Shown one piece after another: positions 52,992 through 63,857 of a stretch of DNA of 64,000 nucleotides (position 1 is the first letter of the stretch; each line of letters starts with the position of its first letter). This stretch comes from Paraburkholderia sp. BL9I2N2 (GTDB taxonomy: Bacteria; Pseudomonadota; Gammaproteobacteria; Burkholderiales; Burkholderiaceae). A model generated the notes under the pieces. That model did no database searches and was not told where the DNA came from. It was given only the letters and a program-made list of their open reading frames with translations. The stretch spans positions 1,099,078 to 1,163,077 of the forward strand of contig NZ_SMGP01000004.1 in assembly GCF_004339745.1 (NCBI RefSeq). The letters are read 5' to 3'. A program made the position numbers and the translations under genes.

Positions 52992-55382
52992 ATGACCCCC
53001 TCTATGCAGTGTGAATCCAGTCATGCCATGGTCTCCGCCAGACTGCCGGCGCACGCTGGATTATATGAAGGCGTGTGGTGTGCCGTTGGGTGCGCCTGCT
53101 TATGGCTGGCCGTGACCAGCTTCCTCGTTCTGTCGACGGCGGTTATCAATCCCGCGGCAGCCGCGTTGCCCGCCGGGTTGCAAAACATCCTCAACAATGT
53201 GACGGGTGGCACCGCGCCGCCAGCTTCCGCAGCGCAGGCTGCATCGGCACCAACGCCCGCGAGTCAGGCCGAACTGGCGCGCTCACTGGACAGCCTGATC
53301 GACACGCTCGAGAGCGATCCACAACGCAAAGCGCTGGTAGCCCATCTGAAGGGGCTTCGTGAAGGTACCCAAAGTGCCGCACCCGCTGCGCCGGCATCGT
53401 CCGGACAAGGCAAAAGCGATATGCTCGGCGCGATTGCGTCAGGCATTGCGTCGGTCGAAACGGATTTGAGCGAAGGCCGCACGCCCTTGCATTACTGGGC
53501 GGCCCGTTCGAGCGCGGCGGCCGACGATCTTTCGACTATTCTCAGCGGCGGAAGCGGGGAGTCGTTCGGCCACGTCCTGCTTGGCATGATCGCGACGTTT
53601 GTGGGTTGGGGCGCGTGCGCTGGCCTGTTGATCTATCTGCGGCGGCGCATCAGTGCGCGTTATGGCTGGAAGCTCGCGCTGGAACCGGGTCCAACTTCGT
53701 TCGAACTCTTGAGTTTTGCATTTTGGCGGACGGCGCCATGGATCGCCGCATTCGTGGCGGTGGCGCTGTTCATGCGGGGAATGCCTGACGCGCTCGGCGG
53801 CACGCTGGGGCTTGTGATCGTCTATGCCATAGTCGCGGGTTCGATCTTCTCGGCGATCTGCCTGATTGTGTTCTCGGCGTTCAACACGGCACACCGGCGT
53901 GTCGCAGTTCATCAACTGCTCGCGCAAAGCCGCTGGCCGCTTTTCGCTATCGGTGCATGTGGTGCGCTCGGTGACGCGATGGCCAATCCAGACGTCACAA
54001 ACCTGCTCGGTTTGAATCTCGCCGGGCTCGTATCGGCATCCGCAAATGTGGCTGCAGCCCTGCTGATCGGTTATTTCGCACTCGCTTACCGGCGGCCCGT
54101 CACGCATCTGATACGCAATCGCCCGTATGCGCAACGGCGTGATCACAAACTCGCCACGGAAGCGCTCGATATCCTGGCATCGCTGTGGAACATCCCAGTC
54201 CTTTTAATCGCGATCGCATCGGTTTTTACGATCGTTGATGCGCGCGGTTCGGAAGAGAACGTACTACAACCGTCGCTTCTCAGTGCGCTGTTACTCGTGC
54301 TCACGCTGTTCGTGTCGGCGCTGCTGATGCACGTGACGCGTCGAAGGGACACGCGCGCCCAGCGCCGCGCCCCGCACCTGATGCGACTCTTGCGCTTCGT
54401 GAGCACGCTGCTCGTCCTTCTGATGTGGCTCGCGTACATTCAATTCGAGCTGGACCTGTGGAGCGGACCGATCGCGCGAATGATCAAGCACAGTGCGATG
54501 ACACCCAGTTTCAAGCACGCGCTGATTACAGTCATAGCGACGGTCTTTGGCGCCTGGTTCATCTGGATACTGTGCGACACCGCGATTCTCAACGCGCTGG
54601 GCCCGAGCAGTTCGCGGAACAAGGCTCTCGATCCCGGCATGCGCGCACGCACGATGTTGCCGCTGGTGCGCAACGCTGTTTTCGTGGCGGTTGCGACCCT
54701 CGCGGCCATCGTCGCCGCCGCCACCCTGGGCGTCAATCTTACGCCTCTCCTTGCGGGCGCAGGCGTGATCGGTCTTGCAGTCGGCTTCGGTGCGAAGACG
54801 CTCGTCACCGACCTGATCACGGGGCTCTTCATCATTGTCGAGGAGACGATCTCGGTCGGTGACTGGATTGAGATTGACGGCAGCCACGCCGGCATCGTCA
54901 TGGACCTGACGATTCGCACGGTCCGGTTACGTGACGGACAAGGCGCGGTTCACACCATTCCCTTCTCGCAGATAAAAATCGTTAAAAACCTGTCGCGTGA
55001 CTTCGCCAATGCGGTGTTCGAGGTACGAGTGCCGTTCTCGCTTGACCTTGATGAAGTCACACGCATGATCGTGGAAGTGGGCGAAGACCTGCAGGGAAAC
55101 TTTCGCCTGCGCAACGAAATACTTGCGCCCGTCGAAGTGTGGGGGCTTGAGCGTTTCGAGGCTAACTGGATGGTTGTGAAAGGGCAGATCAAGACCCGGC
55201 CGATGCAGCAGTGGGGCGTGGTGCGCGCTTTTAATGCGCGGCTCAAACGAAAGATGGACGAGGCGGGTATTGAGATTCCGGTGCCGCATATGCGGGTTCA
55301 CACCGCGCCGAGCGGACCCAGAGCATGGTCACAGCCTGACGATGGTGGCCAGGACGAGAGGGAAGGGCAGCGCCGCGGTTGA
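52992..55382 (+). CDS. MscS-family mechanosensitive channel, large type
   Basis: A 796-residue channel. A signal peptide (ending near INPAAAALPAG) and a Gln/Ser/Ala-rich periplasmic domain (about 50-200) precede about eight to nine membrane helices. The pore helix and start of the MscS domain read AGAGVIGLAVGFGAKTLVTD then LITGLFIIVEETISVGDWIE (about residues 586-625), followed by the beta domain (RDGQGAVHTIPFSQIKIV) and a cytosolic cage. AAGGGA lies 5 bases before ATG 52992; the frame extends upstream to 52752 without a site. It releases solutes on osmotic down-shock in known members. Confidence 0.9.
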   Translation: MTPSMQCESSHAMVSARLPAHAGLYEGVWCAVGCACLWLAVTSFLVLSTAVINPAAAALPAGLQNILNNVTGGTAPPASAAQAASAPTPASQAELARSLDSLIDTLESDPQRKALVAHLKGLREGTQSAAPAAPASSGQGKSDMLGAIASGIASVETDLSEGRTPLHYWAARSSAAADDLSTILSGGSGESFGHVLLGMIATFVGWGACAGLLIYLRRRISARYGWKLALEPGPTSFELLSFAFWRTAPWIAAFVAVALFMRGMPDALGGTLGLVIVYAIVAGSIFSAICLIVFSAFNTAHRRVAVHQLLAQSRWPLFAIGACGALGDAMANPDVTNLLGLNLAGLVSASANVAAALLIGYFALAYRRPVTHLIRNRPYAQRRDHKLATEALDILASLWNIPVLLIAIASVFTIVDARGSEENVLQPSLLSALLLVLTLFVSALLMHVTRRRDTRAQRRAPHLMRLLRFVSTLLVLLMWLAYIQFELDLWSGPIARMIKHSAMTPSFKHALITVIATVFGAWFIWILCDTAILNALGPSSSRNKALDPGMRARTMLPLVRNAVFVAVATLAAIVAAATLGVNLTPLLAGAGVIGLAVGFGAKTLVTDLITGLFIIVEETISVGDWIEIDGSHAGIVMDLTIRTVRLRDGQGAVHTIPFSQIKIVKNLSRDFANAVFEVRVPFSLDLDEVTRMIVEVGEDLQGNFRLRNEILAPVEVWGLERFEANWMVVKGQIKTRPMQQWGVVRAFNARLKRKMDEAGIEIPVPHMRVHTAPSGPRAWSQPDDGGQDEREGQRRG

Positions 55383-56209
55383 AGCGGTAACTGGTGCCGC
55401 GGGTGCCATACCCCAACGCAAGTGCATCGACGGCATAACCCCAATCTGCTCGCATGCATGAATTCGTTTCTCTCCGATGCCAGCACGGATCCGGTTGCTT
55501 TGCACCGATTTGTCGGACGATGTCGTAGGATCGAGCGGCCGGAACGTGTGCCGGGAAGCTCGTCATGCCCCCGACCGGCAGCAGGGCAAAGCATTGCCGC
55601 CCATCGGGGACATCAAACTCACTCCGTCGGCATAGCGGCCATGCTCCTTCCAGTACTCCGTCATCCTGGCGGATGACGGGCGCACGCGCCGCACCCCCAT
55701 AACAGGCTCGAAACCGACCTTGATCAGCGCGAAGCTTACAGGAGAAATCTTGTCCGCCGTGTGACAGAAGGAAGGCATACCGTCGCCTCTGCGGTCGCCG
55801 GCCCATCACCGAAGCGGAACGTTCTGCCGAGTCGATTACGAACTGATCTGAACTGAAACACACATCAGCCAGCGTTATCGATCGGCCAATAAACCCAAAG
55901 TCCTATTGTGGCAAAGCGTCAGCAAAGCTATTTTTTGTTTGTACCATGCTGCGTCGCGCGTTTGTCGATCTGCCGATCGTAACCGTAGTCACTTTGTTTA
56001 CCGGGGTCAGCATGCCATTGCGCTCGGCTCCGAGTCGCATCCGGTGCGACTCCTACGCTCTGGGCTCCGCTAGTCATCGCCACCGGCGTGATTCCACGGG
56101 CGGCATTCACGTACGCAAAGAAAACTGCCATCCGGTTTGTAGAACGGAGAGTTGTTGCCGCCCCCTGAAACCTGCAAGAGATTTGTCACACTCGCAATTC
56201 AGGGCAAGC
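55383..56209. other. 827-base region with one doubtful small gene and element copy 10
   Basis: A 71-residue reverse frame (55563-55778, containing SPVSFALIKVGFEPVMGVRR and TEYWKEHGRYADGVSLM) has GAGG 8 bases before its ATG, and copy 10 of the repeated element 114 bases upstream. I do not recognise a family. The stretch from about 55840 to 56000 is AT-rich and promoter-like. No other gene is supported. Confidence 0.35.
55888..55908. promoter_or_regulatory. Repeated palindromic element, copy 10
   Basis: AATAAACCCAAAGTCCTATTG, core at 55893-55902, with flanking CCAATA and TATTGTGG arms. Upstream of the arginine deiminase remnant and phosphoketolase on one side (about 310 and 650 bases) and of the small reverse frame on the other (114 bases). 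Confidence 0.45.
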
Positions 56210-56525
56210 ATGGTGAGCATGGAGACATTCAACCTCGGAGTTCACTCCGAGGCCGGCAAGCTGCACAAGGTGATGGTCTGTGCTTTGTGACAAAGATGCG
56301 CTAACACGGCGTTGAAGTCGTCGAGATGCACCATCTGCTTACCGAGGCAGTCAAAAACCCCGAGGCACGAACGTGGATCCGCGAACGTAAGATCCGCCCG
56401 AACACGACCGGTGTGGGCCTTGCCGGCGAAGTACGGAGTTGGCTCGATAACCTTGAACCGCGCCGGCTCGCAGAATTCCTGATTGGTGGCGTGGTTGTGG
56501 AAGAGGTTCCGGATTCAGAACACGG
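56210..56525 (+). pseudogene. arcA: Arginine deiminase (arcA) remnant
   Basis: The start of an arginine deiminase is present: METFNLGVHSEAGKLHKVMV then CA. An internal deletion of roughly 40 codons joins it to a sequence that reads, in another frame, FVTKMR, stop (TAA where Glu is expected), HGVEVVEMHHLLTEAVKNPE, then LAGEVRSWLDNLEPRRLAEF and LIGGVVVEEVP. Everything after that, including the catalytic Cys region, is gone. Deletion, nonsense change and truncation together show true loss of the gene. Intact ADI makes citrulline and ammonia from arginine for fermentative ATP. Confidence 0.8.
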
Positions 56526-56552
56526 CAATGCGCAAAGACAGGAGACATCGAT

Positions 56553-58948
56553 ATGGGTACACATCCTACGACGGCTGCTTCGGAGCAGACTGGGCCTGGC
56601 AGCGATGAACTTCGGCTGATCGATACGTGGTGGCGCGCATGCAACTACCTCTCGGTCGGTATGATCTATCTAATGGACAATCCGCTACTGCGCGAGCCGC
56701 TCAAGGCGGAGCACGTCAAGCCGCGGCTCCTCGGGCATTGGGGCGCGAGTCCAGCGCTTTCGTTCGTTTGGGCGCATCTGAACCGCGTGATCAAACGCGA
56801 CGATCTGGACGTGATCTTCATGGCGGGTCCCGGACACGGAGCTCCCGGCGTACTCGGCCCCGCTTATCTGGAAGGCACCTACTCGGAGGTGTATCCGGAC
56901 AAAAGCGAAGACGCAGAGGGGATGCAGAAGTTCTTCAAGCAGTTCTCGTTTCCAGGTCACATCGGCTCGCACGTCACGCCCGAAACCCCTGGCTCGATCC
57001 ACGAAGGCGGCGAACTTGGCTATAGCCTGTCGCATGCGTACGGAGCCGCGTTCGATAACCCCGAGCTCATCGTGGCCTGCGTCGTTGGGGATGGCGAAGC
57101 GGAGACGGGACCGCTTGCCACGGCCTGGCATTCGAACAAGTTCGTCAATCCGGCGCGGGACGGCACCGTATTGCCGATTCTTAACCTGAATGGTTACAAG
57201 ATCGCTAACCCCACCGTGCTTTCACGCATCAGCCACGAAGAGCTGGAAGCGCTGTTCGTGGGCTATGGCTACAAGCCGTATTTCGTCGAAGGTTCGGACC
57301 ATGCCGAGATGCATCAAAAGATGGCGGACACGCTCGATACGGTCGTCGCCGAGATTTGCGCGATCCATGATAAGGCGCGCGCTGGCGGCGAAGTCGAGCG
57401 GCCGCGCTGGCCGATGATCGTGTTGCGTACGCCCAAAGGGTGGACGGGACCGAAGACGATCAAAGGACACAAGGTGGAGGGCTCGTGGCGTTCGCATCAG
57501 GTGCCGTTCTCCGACGTGCGCGGCAATCCCGCGAATCTCGAGCTTCTGGATAGTTGGCTGCGCAGCTACAAGCCCGAAGAACTGTTCGATGCCGACGGAC
57601 GACTGCTTCCCGAACTGAAAGCCCTCGCGCCCGAAGGACGACGTCGCATCAGCGCCAATCCGCATACCAACGGCGGAATACTGCGCCGTGAATTGAAGTT
57701 GCCCGATTTCCGCGCGTATGCGGTAGACGTGACACAGGCGGGCAAGGTGCTGCAAGAGAATACCCGGCCGCTCGGGGAATTCCTGCGCGACACGATGCGC
57801 GAAAACATGAACACCTTCCGCGTGTTTGGCCCCGACGAAACGGCGTCCAACCGCCTTCAGTCGATCTACGAGGTCAGCAAGAAGATCTGGATGGCCGATC
57901 TCCTGCTGGAAGACGAGGACGGCGGGAACTGGCGCGCGACGGCCGGGTGATGGAGATGCTGTCTGAGCATACGTTGATGGGCTGGCTCGAAGGCTATCTG
58001 CTTTCCGGGCGGCACGGTTTTTTTCACACGTATGAGGCATTCGCGCACGTGGTGGACTCGATGTTCAACCAGCATGCGAAATGGCTGGACATCAGCAAGA
58101 ATCACGTGCCGTGGCGTGCGTCGGTATCGTCGGAGAACATTCTGCTGTCGTCGACTGTTTGGCGGCAGGATCACAACGGTTTTTCGCATCAGGACCCGGG
58201 GTTCATCGATCTCGTAACCAACAAGAGCCCGTCCGTCACGCGCGTCTACCTTCCACCGGACGCGAATACGCTGCTTGCCGTGGCCGACGGGTGTCTGCGC
58301 TCGACCGACTGCATCAACGTCATCGTCGCGGACAAGCAGAAGCACCTGCAATTCACGACCATCGACGAGGCAATAGTGCATTGCGCGAAAGGCTTGGGCG
58401 TCTGGCGGCGCGCAAGCAACGACGGAGGTGAGGAACCGGATGTTGTCATGGCCGCGTGCGGCGACGTTGCCACCCAGGAGGCGCTGGCGGCCACGGCCAT
58501 CCTGCGCGAACGGCTGCCGGAGCTGAAGCTGCGCTTCGTGAACGTCGTCGACCTCTTCAGGATGCAGCCCGCGAGCGAGCATCCGCATGGCTCGACCGAG
58601 CGCGAGTTCGACAGCCTCTTCACCGTCAACAAGCCGGTGATCTTCAACTTCCACGGCTACCCGTGGCTGATCCACAAACTGGCCTATCGCTTTCGCAATC
58701 ACGAGCATCTGCATGTACGCGGCTACAAGGAGAAGGGCAACATCAACACCCCGCTCGAACTCGCGATTCTCAATCAGGTCGACCGCTTCAATCTGGTGAT
58801 CGACGTACTCGACCGTGTGCCGCGATTGCAGGGCAGGACAGCGCATTTGAGGGAAGACATGAAGGACGCGATCATCAGCAACCTGGACTACGCGCACACG
58901 CATGGCATCGATCGCGCGGAGATCACCGATTGGGTATGGCCCGAGTGA
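56553..58948 (+). pseudogene. xfp: Phosphoketolase, split by one frameshift
   Basis: A thiamine-diphosphate enzyme cleaving xylulose-5-phosphate (and often fructose-6-phosphate) to acetyl-phosphate plus a sugar phosphate. The first part (56553-57950) has GPGHGAPGVLGPAYLEGTYS, PGSIHEGGELGYSLSHAYGA and the cofactor motif GDGEAETGPLATAWHSNKF. Near 57924 the run GGG lacks one G that would keep the frame (EDGGELARDGRV expected), giving a stop at 57948. The next frame continues without a gap from MEMLSEHTLMGWLEGYLLSG to DWVWPE. Corrected length is about 798 residues, normal. The rest is intact, so a sequencing slip is possible. Confidence 0.88.
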
Positions 58949-58992
58949 ACGCCAGCCCCGATTGCCAGCCCCGATAACCGCAGGGAACGATT

Positions 58993-61491
58993 ATGGCTGC
59001 CGACCCGACCACCACCGCTATCCGCAGCTCCGCGCGAACGGGGCTGGATGCCGACGCGCTGAAGCGCGGCGTACTCGACAATCTCATCTGCCTGCAGGCC
59101 CGTCCGCCGGGCATCGCTACCCCGCATGACTGGTACATGGCCCTTGCCTACAGTGTGCGTGATCGCATGCTGGCGCGCTGGGCCGCGACGTTCCAGACCT
59201 ATGCCGAACGCGACTTGAGGGTGACTTGCTACTTCTCCGCAGAGTTCCTGATCGGACCGCAACTCGGCAACAACCTCGTCAATCTGGGTATCGAGGCCAA
59301 TGCGCGTGCCGCCATGCAGGCGCTCGGCCAGGACCTCGACGCGCTGCTCGCGATCGAGGAAGAGCCGGGACTCGGCAACGGCGGGCTCGGACGACTTGCC
59401 GCCTGCTATCTGGACTCGCTGGCGACGCTCGAAATACCGTCCGTGGGCTACGGCATACGCTATGAGTTTGGCATCTTCGATCAGGAGATCCGCGACGGCT
59501 GGCAGGTGGAAGTTACCGACAAGTGGTTGCAGAAGGGCAACCCGTGGGAGATCGTGCGCCCGAACGTGGCTTACTACGTTGCGTTCGGCGGACATACGCA
59601 AAGCGAGACCGATCCGCAGGGCCGCCTGCGCGTGCAATGGATTCCGGCGCACATGGTCAAGGGCGTGGCCTGCGATACGCCGATGCTGGGGTTCCGGGTC
59701 AATACCTGCAATACGCTGCGCCTGTGGAAGAGCGAAGCCGTCGAGTCCTTCGATCTGCAGGACTTCAACGCTGGCGATTATTACCAGGCCGTGCAGGAGA
59801 AGGTGATATCCGAAACGCTGTCCAAGGTACTTTACCCCAACGACGAGCCCGAAGCCGGCAAGCGGCTCCGTCTCGCGCAGCAGTACTTCTTCGTCTCCTG
59901 CTCGCTGCAGGACATGCTGCGCCTGCTCGATCTCAAGGGCGAACCCGTTGGGCGCTTCGCGGACATGTTTGCGGCGCAACTGAACGATACCCATCCTTCA
60001 ATCGCCGTTGCGGAACTGATGCGCCTGCTCGTGGACGTGCGATTGCTGCCTTGGGACGAGGCGTGGAGCATCACCCGGCGCACGCTCGCTTATACGAACC
60101 ATACGCTGCTGCCTGAAGCACTCGAGACTTGGGGGCTGCCGCTCTTTCGCGGCCTGCTGCCGCGCCCGCTCGAAATCATCTACGAGATCAACCGCCGCTT
60201 TCTCGACGAGATCCGGCAACGTTATCCCGGCGACGACGCACGCCTCGCGCGGATGTCGATGATCGACGAGGCAGGCGAGAAAAAAGTGCGCATGGCGCAT
60301 CTGGCGACTGTCGGGTGTTGTGCCGTGAACGGCGTGGCGGCGCTGCATTCCGCGTTGCTCAAGCAGACCGTGATGCGCGACTTCGCGCAACTGTGGCCCG
60401 AGCGCTTTCATAACGTGACCAATGGCGTCACGCCGCGTCGCTTCATGCTGCTCAGCAACCCGGGATTGGCGCGGCTTTTGGACAAGACGGTGGGGGAGGG
60501 ATGGGTGACCGACCTCACGCGGCTTCGGGCTCTCGAAGCGCATGCCGACGACGCGGCCTTCCAGGACGAGTGGCGCGGAGTCAAGCGTGCGAACAAGGAG
60601 GCTCTGGCGCAACACATGCGGAGCGCGGTTGGTGTCGTCGTGGACCCTACCGCGTTGTTCGACATTCAGGTCAAGCGCATTCACGAGTACAAGCGTCAGC
60701 ACCTGAATGCGCTATACGTCGTTACGCTGTATCAGCGCTTGCGTCGCGACCCGCAACGGGCTGCCGCGCCCCGCTGTTTCGTGTTCGGCGGAAAAGCGGG
60801 CGCCGGGGTATGCAATGGCCAAGCTGATCATTCGACTGATCAACGGTGTGGCTGAAGTCGTGAACAATGATCCTGCGATGGATGGCAGGCTGAAGGTCGT
60901 GTTCTTCCCGGACTTCAACGTGAAAAACGCACACTTTATCTATCCGGCCGCGGACTTGTCCGAGCAGATCTCCACCGCCGGCAAGGAAGCATCAGGCACC
61001 GGTAACATGAAATTCATGATGAACGGCGCACTGACCATCGGGACACTCGACGGCCGCGAACGTCGAGATCCGGGAGGAAGTGGGGCGACCAGAATTTTTT
61101 CCTTTTTGGCCTGACCGCAGACCAGGTGGAGCAGATCCATCGCGAGGGCTATCGTCCGGCGGATTGCGTGAATGCGAACGAGGAACTGCGTGAAGCACTG
61201 GATCTGATCGCGGATGGGCACTTCTCGCGTGGAGACCGCAACATGTTCCGCCCGTTGATCGACAATCTGCGGCAAACCGATCCGTTCCTCGTGTTGGCGG
61301 ACTATGCGGCCTACGTGGCGTGCCAGGAGGAGGTGAGCGCCGCCTGGCAGGATGCGCGACGCTGGACCCGTATGTCGATACTCAACACCGCGCGGGCGGG
61401 CAAGTTCTCCTCCGACCGCGCGATACGCGAATATTGCGAACAGATCTGGAAGATTCACCCGGTGAGCGTCGATCTTGACCAGCGACCCTGA
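58993..61491 (+). pseudogene. glgP: Glycogen phosphorylase with three one-base insertions
   Basis: Releases glucose-1-phosphate from glycogen. The first 600 residues are intact: YFSAEFLIGPQLGNNLVNLG, EEEPGLGNGGLGRLAACYLD, HNVTNGVTPRRFML and QVKRIHEYKRQHLN. Single extra bases then appear at 60798-60800 (GCGGGCGCC for GCGGCGCC), 61054-61055 (GGCCGCG for GGCGCG) and 61082-61085 (GTGGGGCGAC for GTGGGCGAC). The net shift is zero, so the C-terminus (LTADQVEQIHREGYRPADCV to the stop) returns to the first frame. The pyridoxal-phosphate Lys stretch GKEASGTGNMKFMMNGA lies in the shifted section. Corrected length is about 831 residues, close to normal. Confidence 0.88.
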
Positions 61492-63567
61492 AACCGGCCC
61501 GGCCCGAGTTTATCCGGTTCATCCCGGATCCCGTTTCCCCCCGGGCGCAACGGTTGTGCCCGGGGGGGTCAACTTTTGCGTTTTCAGCCGCCACGCAACG
61601 CGGGTCGAACTTCTGCTCTATGCGGCCCCGAGCAGTCGCGAGCCGTTCCAGATCGTCCCGCTCGTGCCCGAGCGTAATCGAACCTTCTTCTACTGGCATG
61701 TGCTCGTGGAAAACCTGCCGCTGCACACCTGTTACACATGGCGCGCGGATGGACCGCGGGACACGCAGCATACCGGCCGCGCGTTCGATCCGAGCAAGGA
61801 ACTGCTTGATCCTTTTGCCCGTGCCGTGTCAGCTGATCTATGGACACGGCGCCCTGCTGGCGATACGGCCGACGCCGGGCATGCAACACACCGCGCGATC
61901 GTGACGGAGCCGATGCTCGCGTCCGGCAGCCGAGCATCGCGCGGACTGGACGACGCGATTATCTACGAGTTACACGTCGGCGGTTTCACCCGCCATCCTT
62001 CGAGCGGTGTAGCGCATCCCGGAACGTTCGCCGGTTTAATCGAAAAAATTCCGTACCTGAAGCAGCTCGGCGTCACCCACGTCGAACTGCTGCCGGTCAT
62101 GGCCTTCGATGAGCAGGACGTACCGCAAGCCGCAGCCGTGCGCGGGCTTTGCAACTATTGGGGCTACAGCACGCACAGCTACTACAGCCCGCATCCCCGA
62201 TACTGCATCGATACCAGCCGTGCTCCGCAGGAATTCCGGGCGCTGACCGACGCGTTGCATGCCGCGGGCATCTTCGTGCTGCTCGATGTCGTTTTCAACC
62301 ATACGGCGGAAGGCGATGCTTCAGGGCCGGTGATTAACTTCAAGGGCCTGGCGAACGACATCTTTTACCATCTCGACGGGAGCGACCGGCGCCGCTACCG
62401 CGATTACACGGGCTGCGGAAATACGGTCAATTGCAACCATCCTGTGGTAACCGCATTCATTGTGCATTGCCTCGAATACTGGGTGGAGGAGCTGGGCGTC
62501 GACGGATTCCGCTTCGACCTGGCAAGCGTATTCGCGCGCGACCAGCGAGGCGAGCTGATGGCCGACCCGCCGATCCCCTGGGCTATCGAGTCTTCGCGAG
62601 TGCTTTCGCGCGTGCCGCTGATCGCCGAAGCATGGGATGCTGCCGGTCTTTATCACGTCGGCGCTTTCCCTGGCATGGCCTGGGCCGAGTGGAACGGCCG
62701 CTACCGGGATGTGATTCGCCAATTCGTGCGCGGCGATCGCGGCCTCGTCGGCAAAGTTGCCAGCTGCATCGCGGGAAGTTCGGACCTCTATGCGGACGAC
62801 GGCAGGCTCCCCAGCAACAGCATCAATTTCGTCACTTGCCACGACGGCTTCACGCTAAACGATCTGGTGAGTTACGAGGTAAAGCACAACGAAGCCAACG
62901 GCGAAGAGAATCGCGACGGCAGCGATGCAAATATCTCGTGGAACTGCGGCACCGAAGGCGAGACCCGACGACCCTGAAGTGCTCCGCTTTCGACTCCGCC
63001 AGGCGCGGAACCTGATTGCCATCCTGTTCTTGAGCCGGGGCGTACCGATGCTACTCCGCCGGCGACGAGGTACTGCGCAGCCAGCGTGGCAACAATAACT
63101 GCTATTGCCAGGACAACGCACTTGGCTGGTTCGACTGGACACCGTCAGATGCCGGTATGGACATGTCCCGCTTCGTGCGTGAGTTGATTGCGTTGCGCAA
63201 ACGGCACGCGAGTCTGCACCGTGCGCGCTTTTTCACCGGGCGTCCCGCAAGCGGGCAGACGCACCCCGACGTGGCCTGGCACGGCGAGCGCCTGCATGAG
63301 CCGCATGGCACGACCCGGAATCCTGTCTTCTCGCTTTCACGCTTGCCGGGCAAACTTCCGACGAGCCGCTGCTGCACGTGGTGTTCAACATGGACCAAGT
63401 GGAGCGCCTCGTCGCGCTTCCTGACCTCGACGAGCGGGGCTGGCGGCGCGTCGTCGATACGGCAGCCGTCCACCGCACGACATCGTCCCGCTTGCCGAAG
63501 AGGTCAGGGCGGAAAGCCAAGCATGTCATGTGCAAGCGCGCAGTGTGGTGGTTTTCGAAGAGAGGTG
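61475..63567 (+). pseudogene. glgX: Glycogen debranching enzyme GlgX with four one-base indels
   Basis: A GH13 isoamylase-type enzyme that removes glycogen branches, feeding GlgP. It overlaps the glgP end by 17 bases. An N-terminal CBM48-like domain (HPGSRFPPGATVVPGGVNF) precedes the catalytic barrel: LLDVVFNHTAEGD, the nucleophile Asp in DGFRFDLAS, the acid Glu in PLIAEAWDAAG and CHDGFTLNDLVSY. Extra C at about 62960-62963 and at 63054-63056, then a missing G near 63300 and a missing C near 63466, break the frame, while every intervening segment still encodes GlgX sequence (LRFRLRQARNLIAILFLSRG, DNALGWFDWTPSDAGMDMSR). The corrected frame ends at TGA 63565-63567. Confidence 0.85.
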
Positions 63568-63857
63568 AACGGACCTACGGAGCGACGTGACGGCATGAAT
63601 GACCATCGCGACCCCGGTCGCCGCCGATGATTGGATGCCGGGTAGAACGGCGGCTGGGCGAACCTCTGCAATCCGGCGATTCGGCGGCAAGGGGCTGATT
63701 CTTCAGGCTGTTCGGAAACTCGGGCGATGATCGGCTTACCGGCGGACGCGTGTCTGGATGCGTGTTTTCCCTTGATAGTGCAAACGGCTTTGTTAGAAGC
63801 GGAATGTTGGCTATCTTTAAGTCACGATCTGTCAGGCCGAACAGTAGAGGCAATTCA
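63568..63857 (+). other. Intergenic region after glgX
   Basis: 290 bases with no gene supported. A short frame at 63596 (MNDHRDPGRRR) ends at once and may be the remnant start of a further glycogen/trehalose gene. The right half (63760-63850) is AT-rich and likely holds the promoter for the gene at 63858. Confidence 0.35.
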
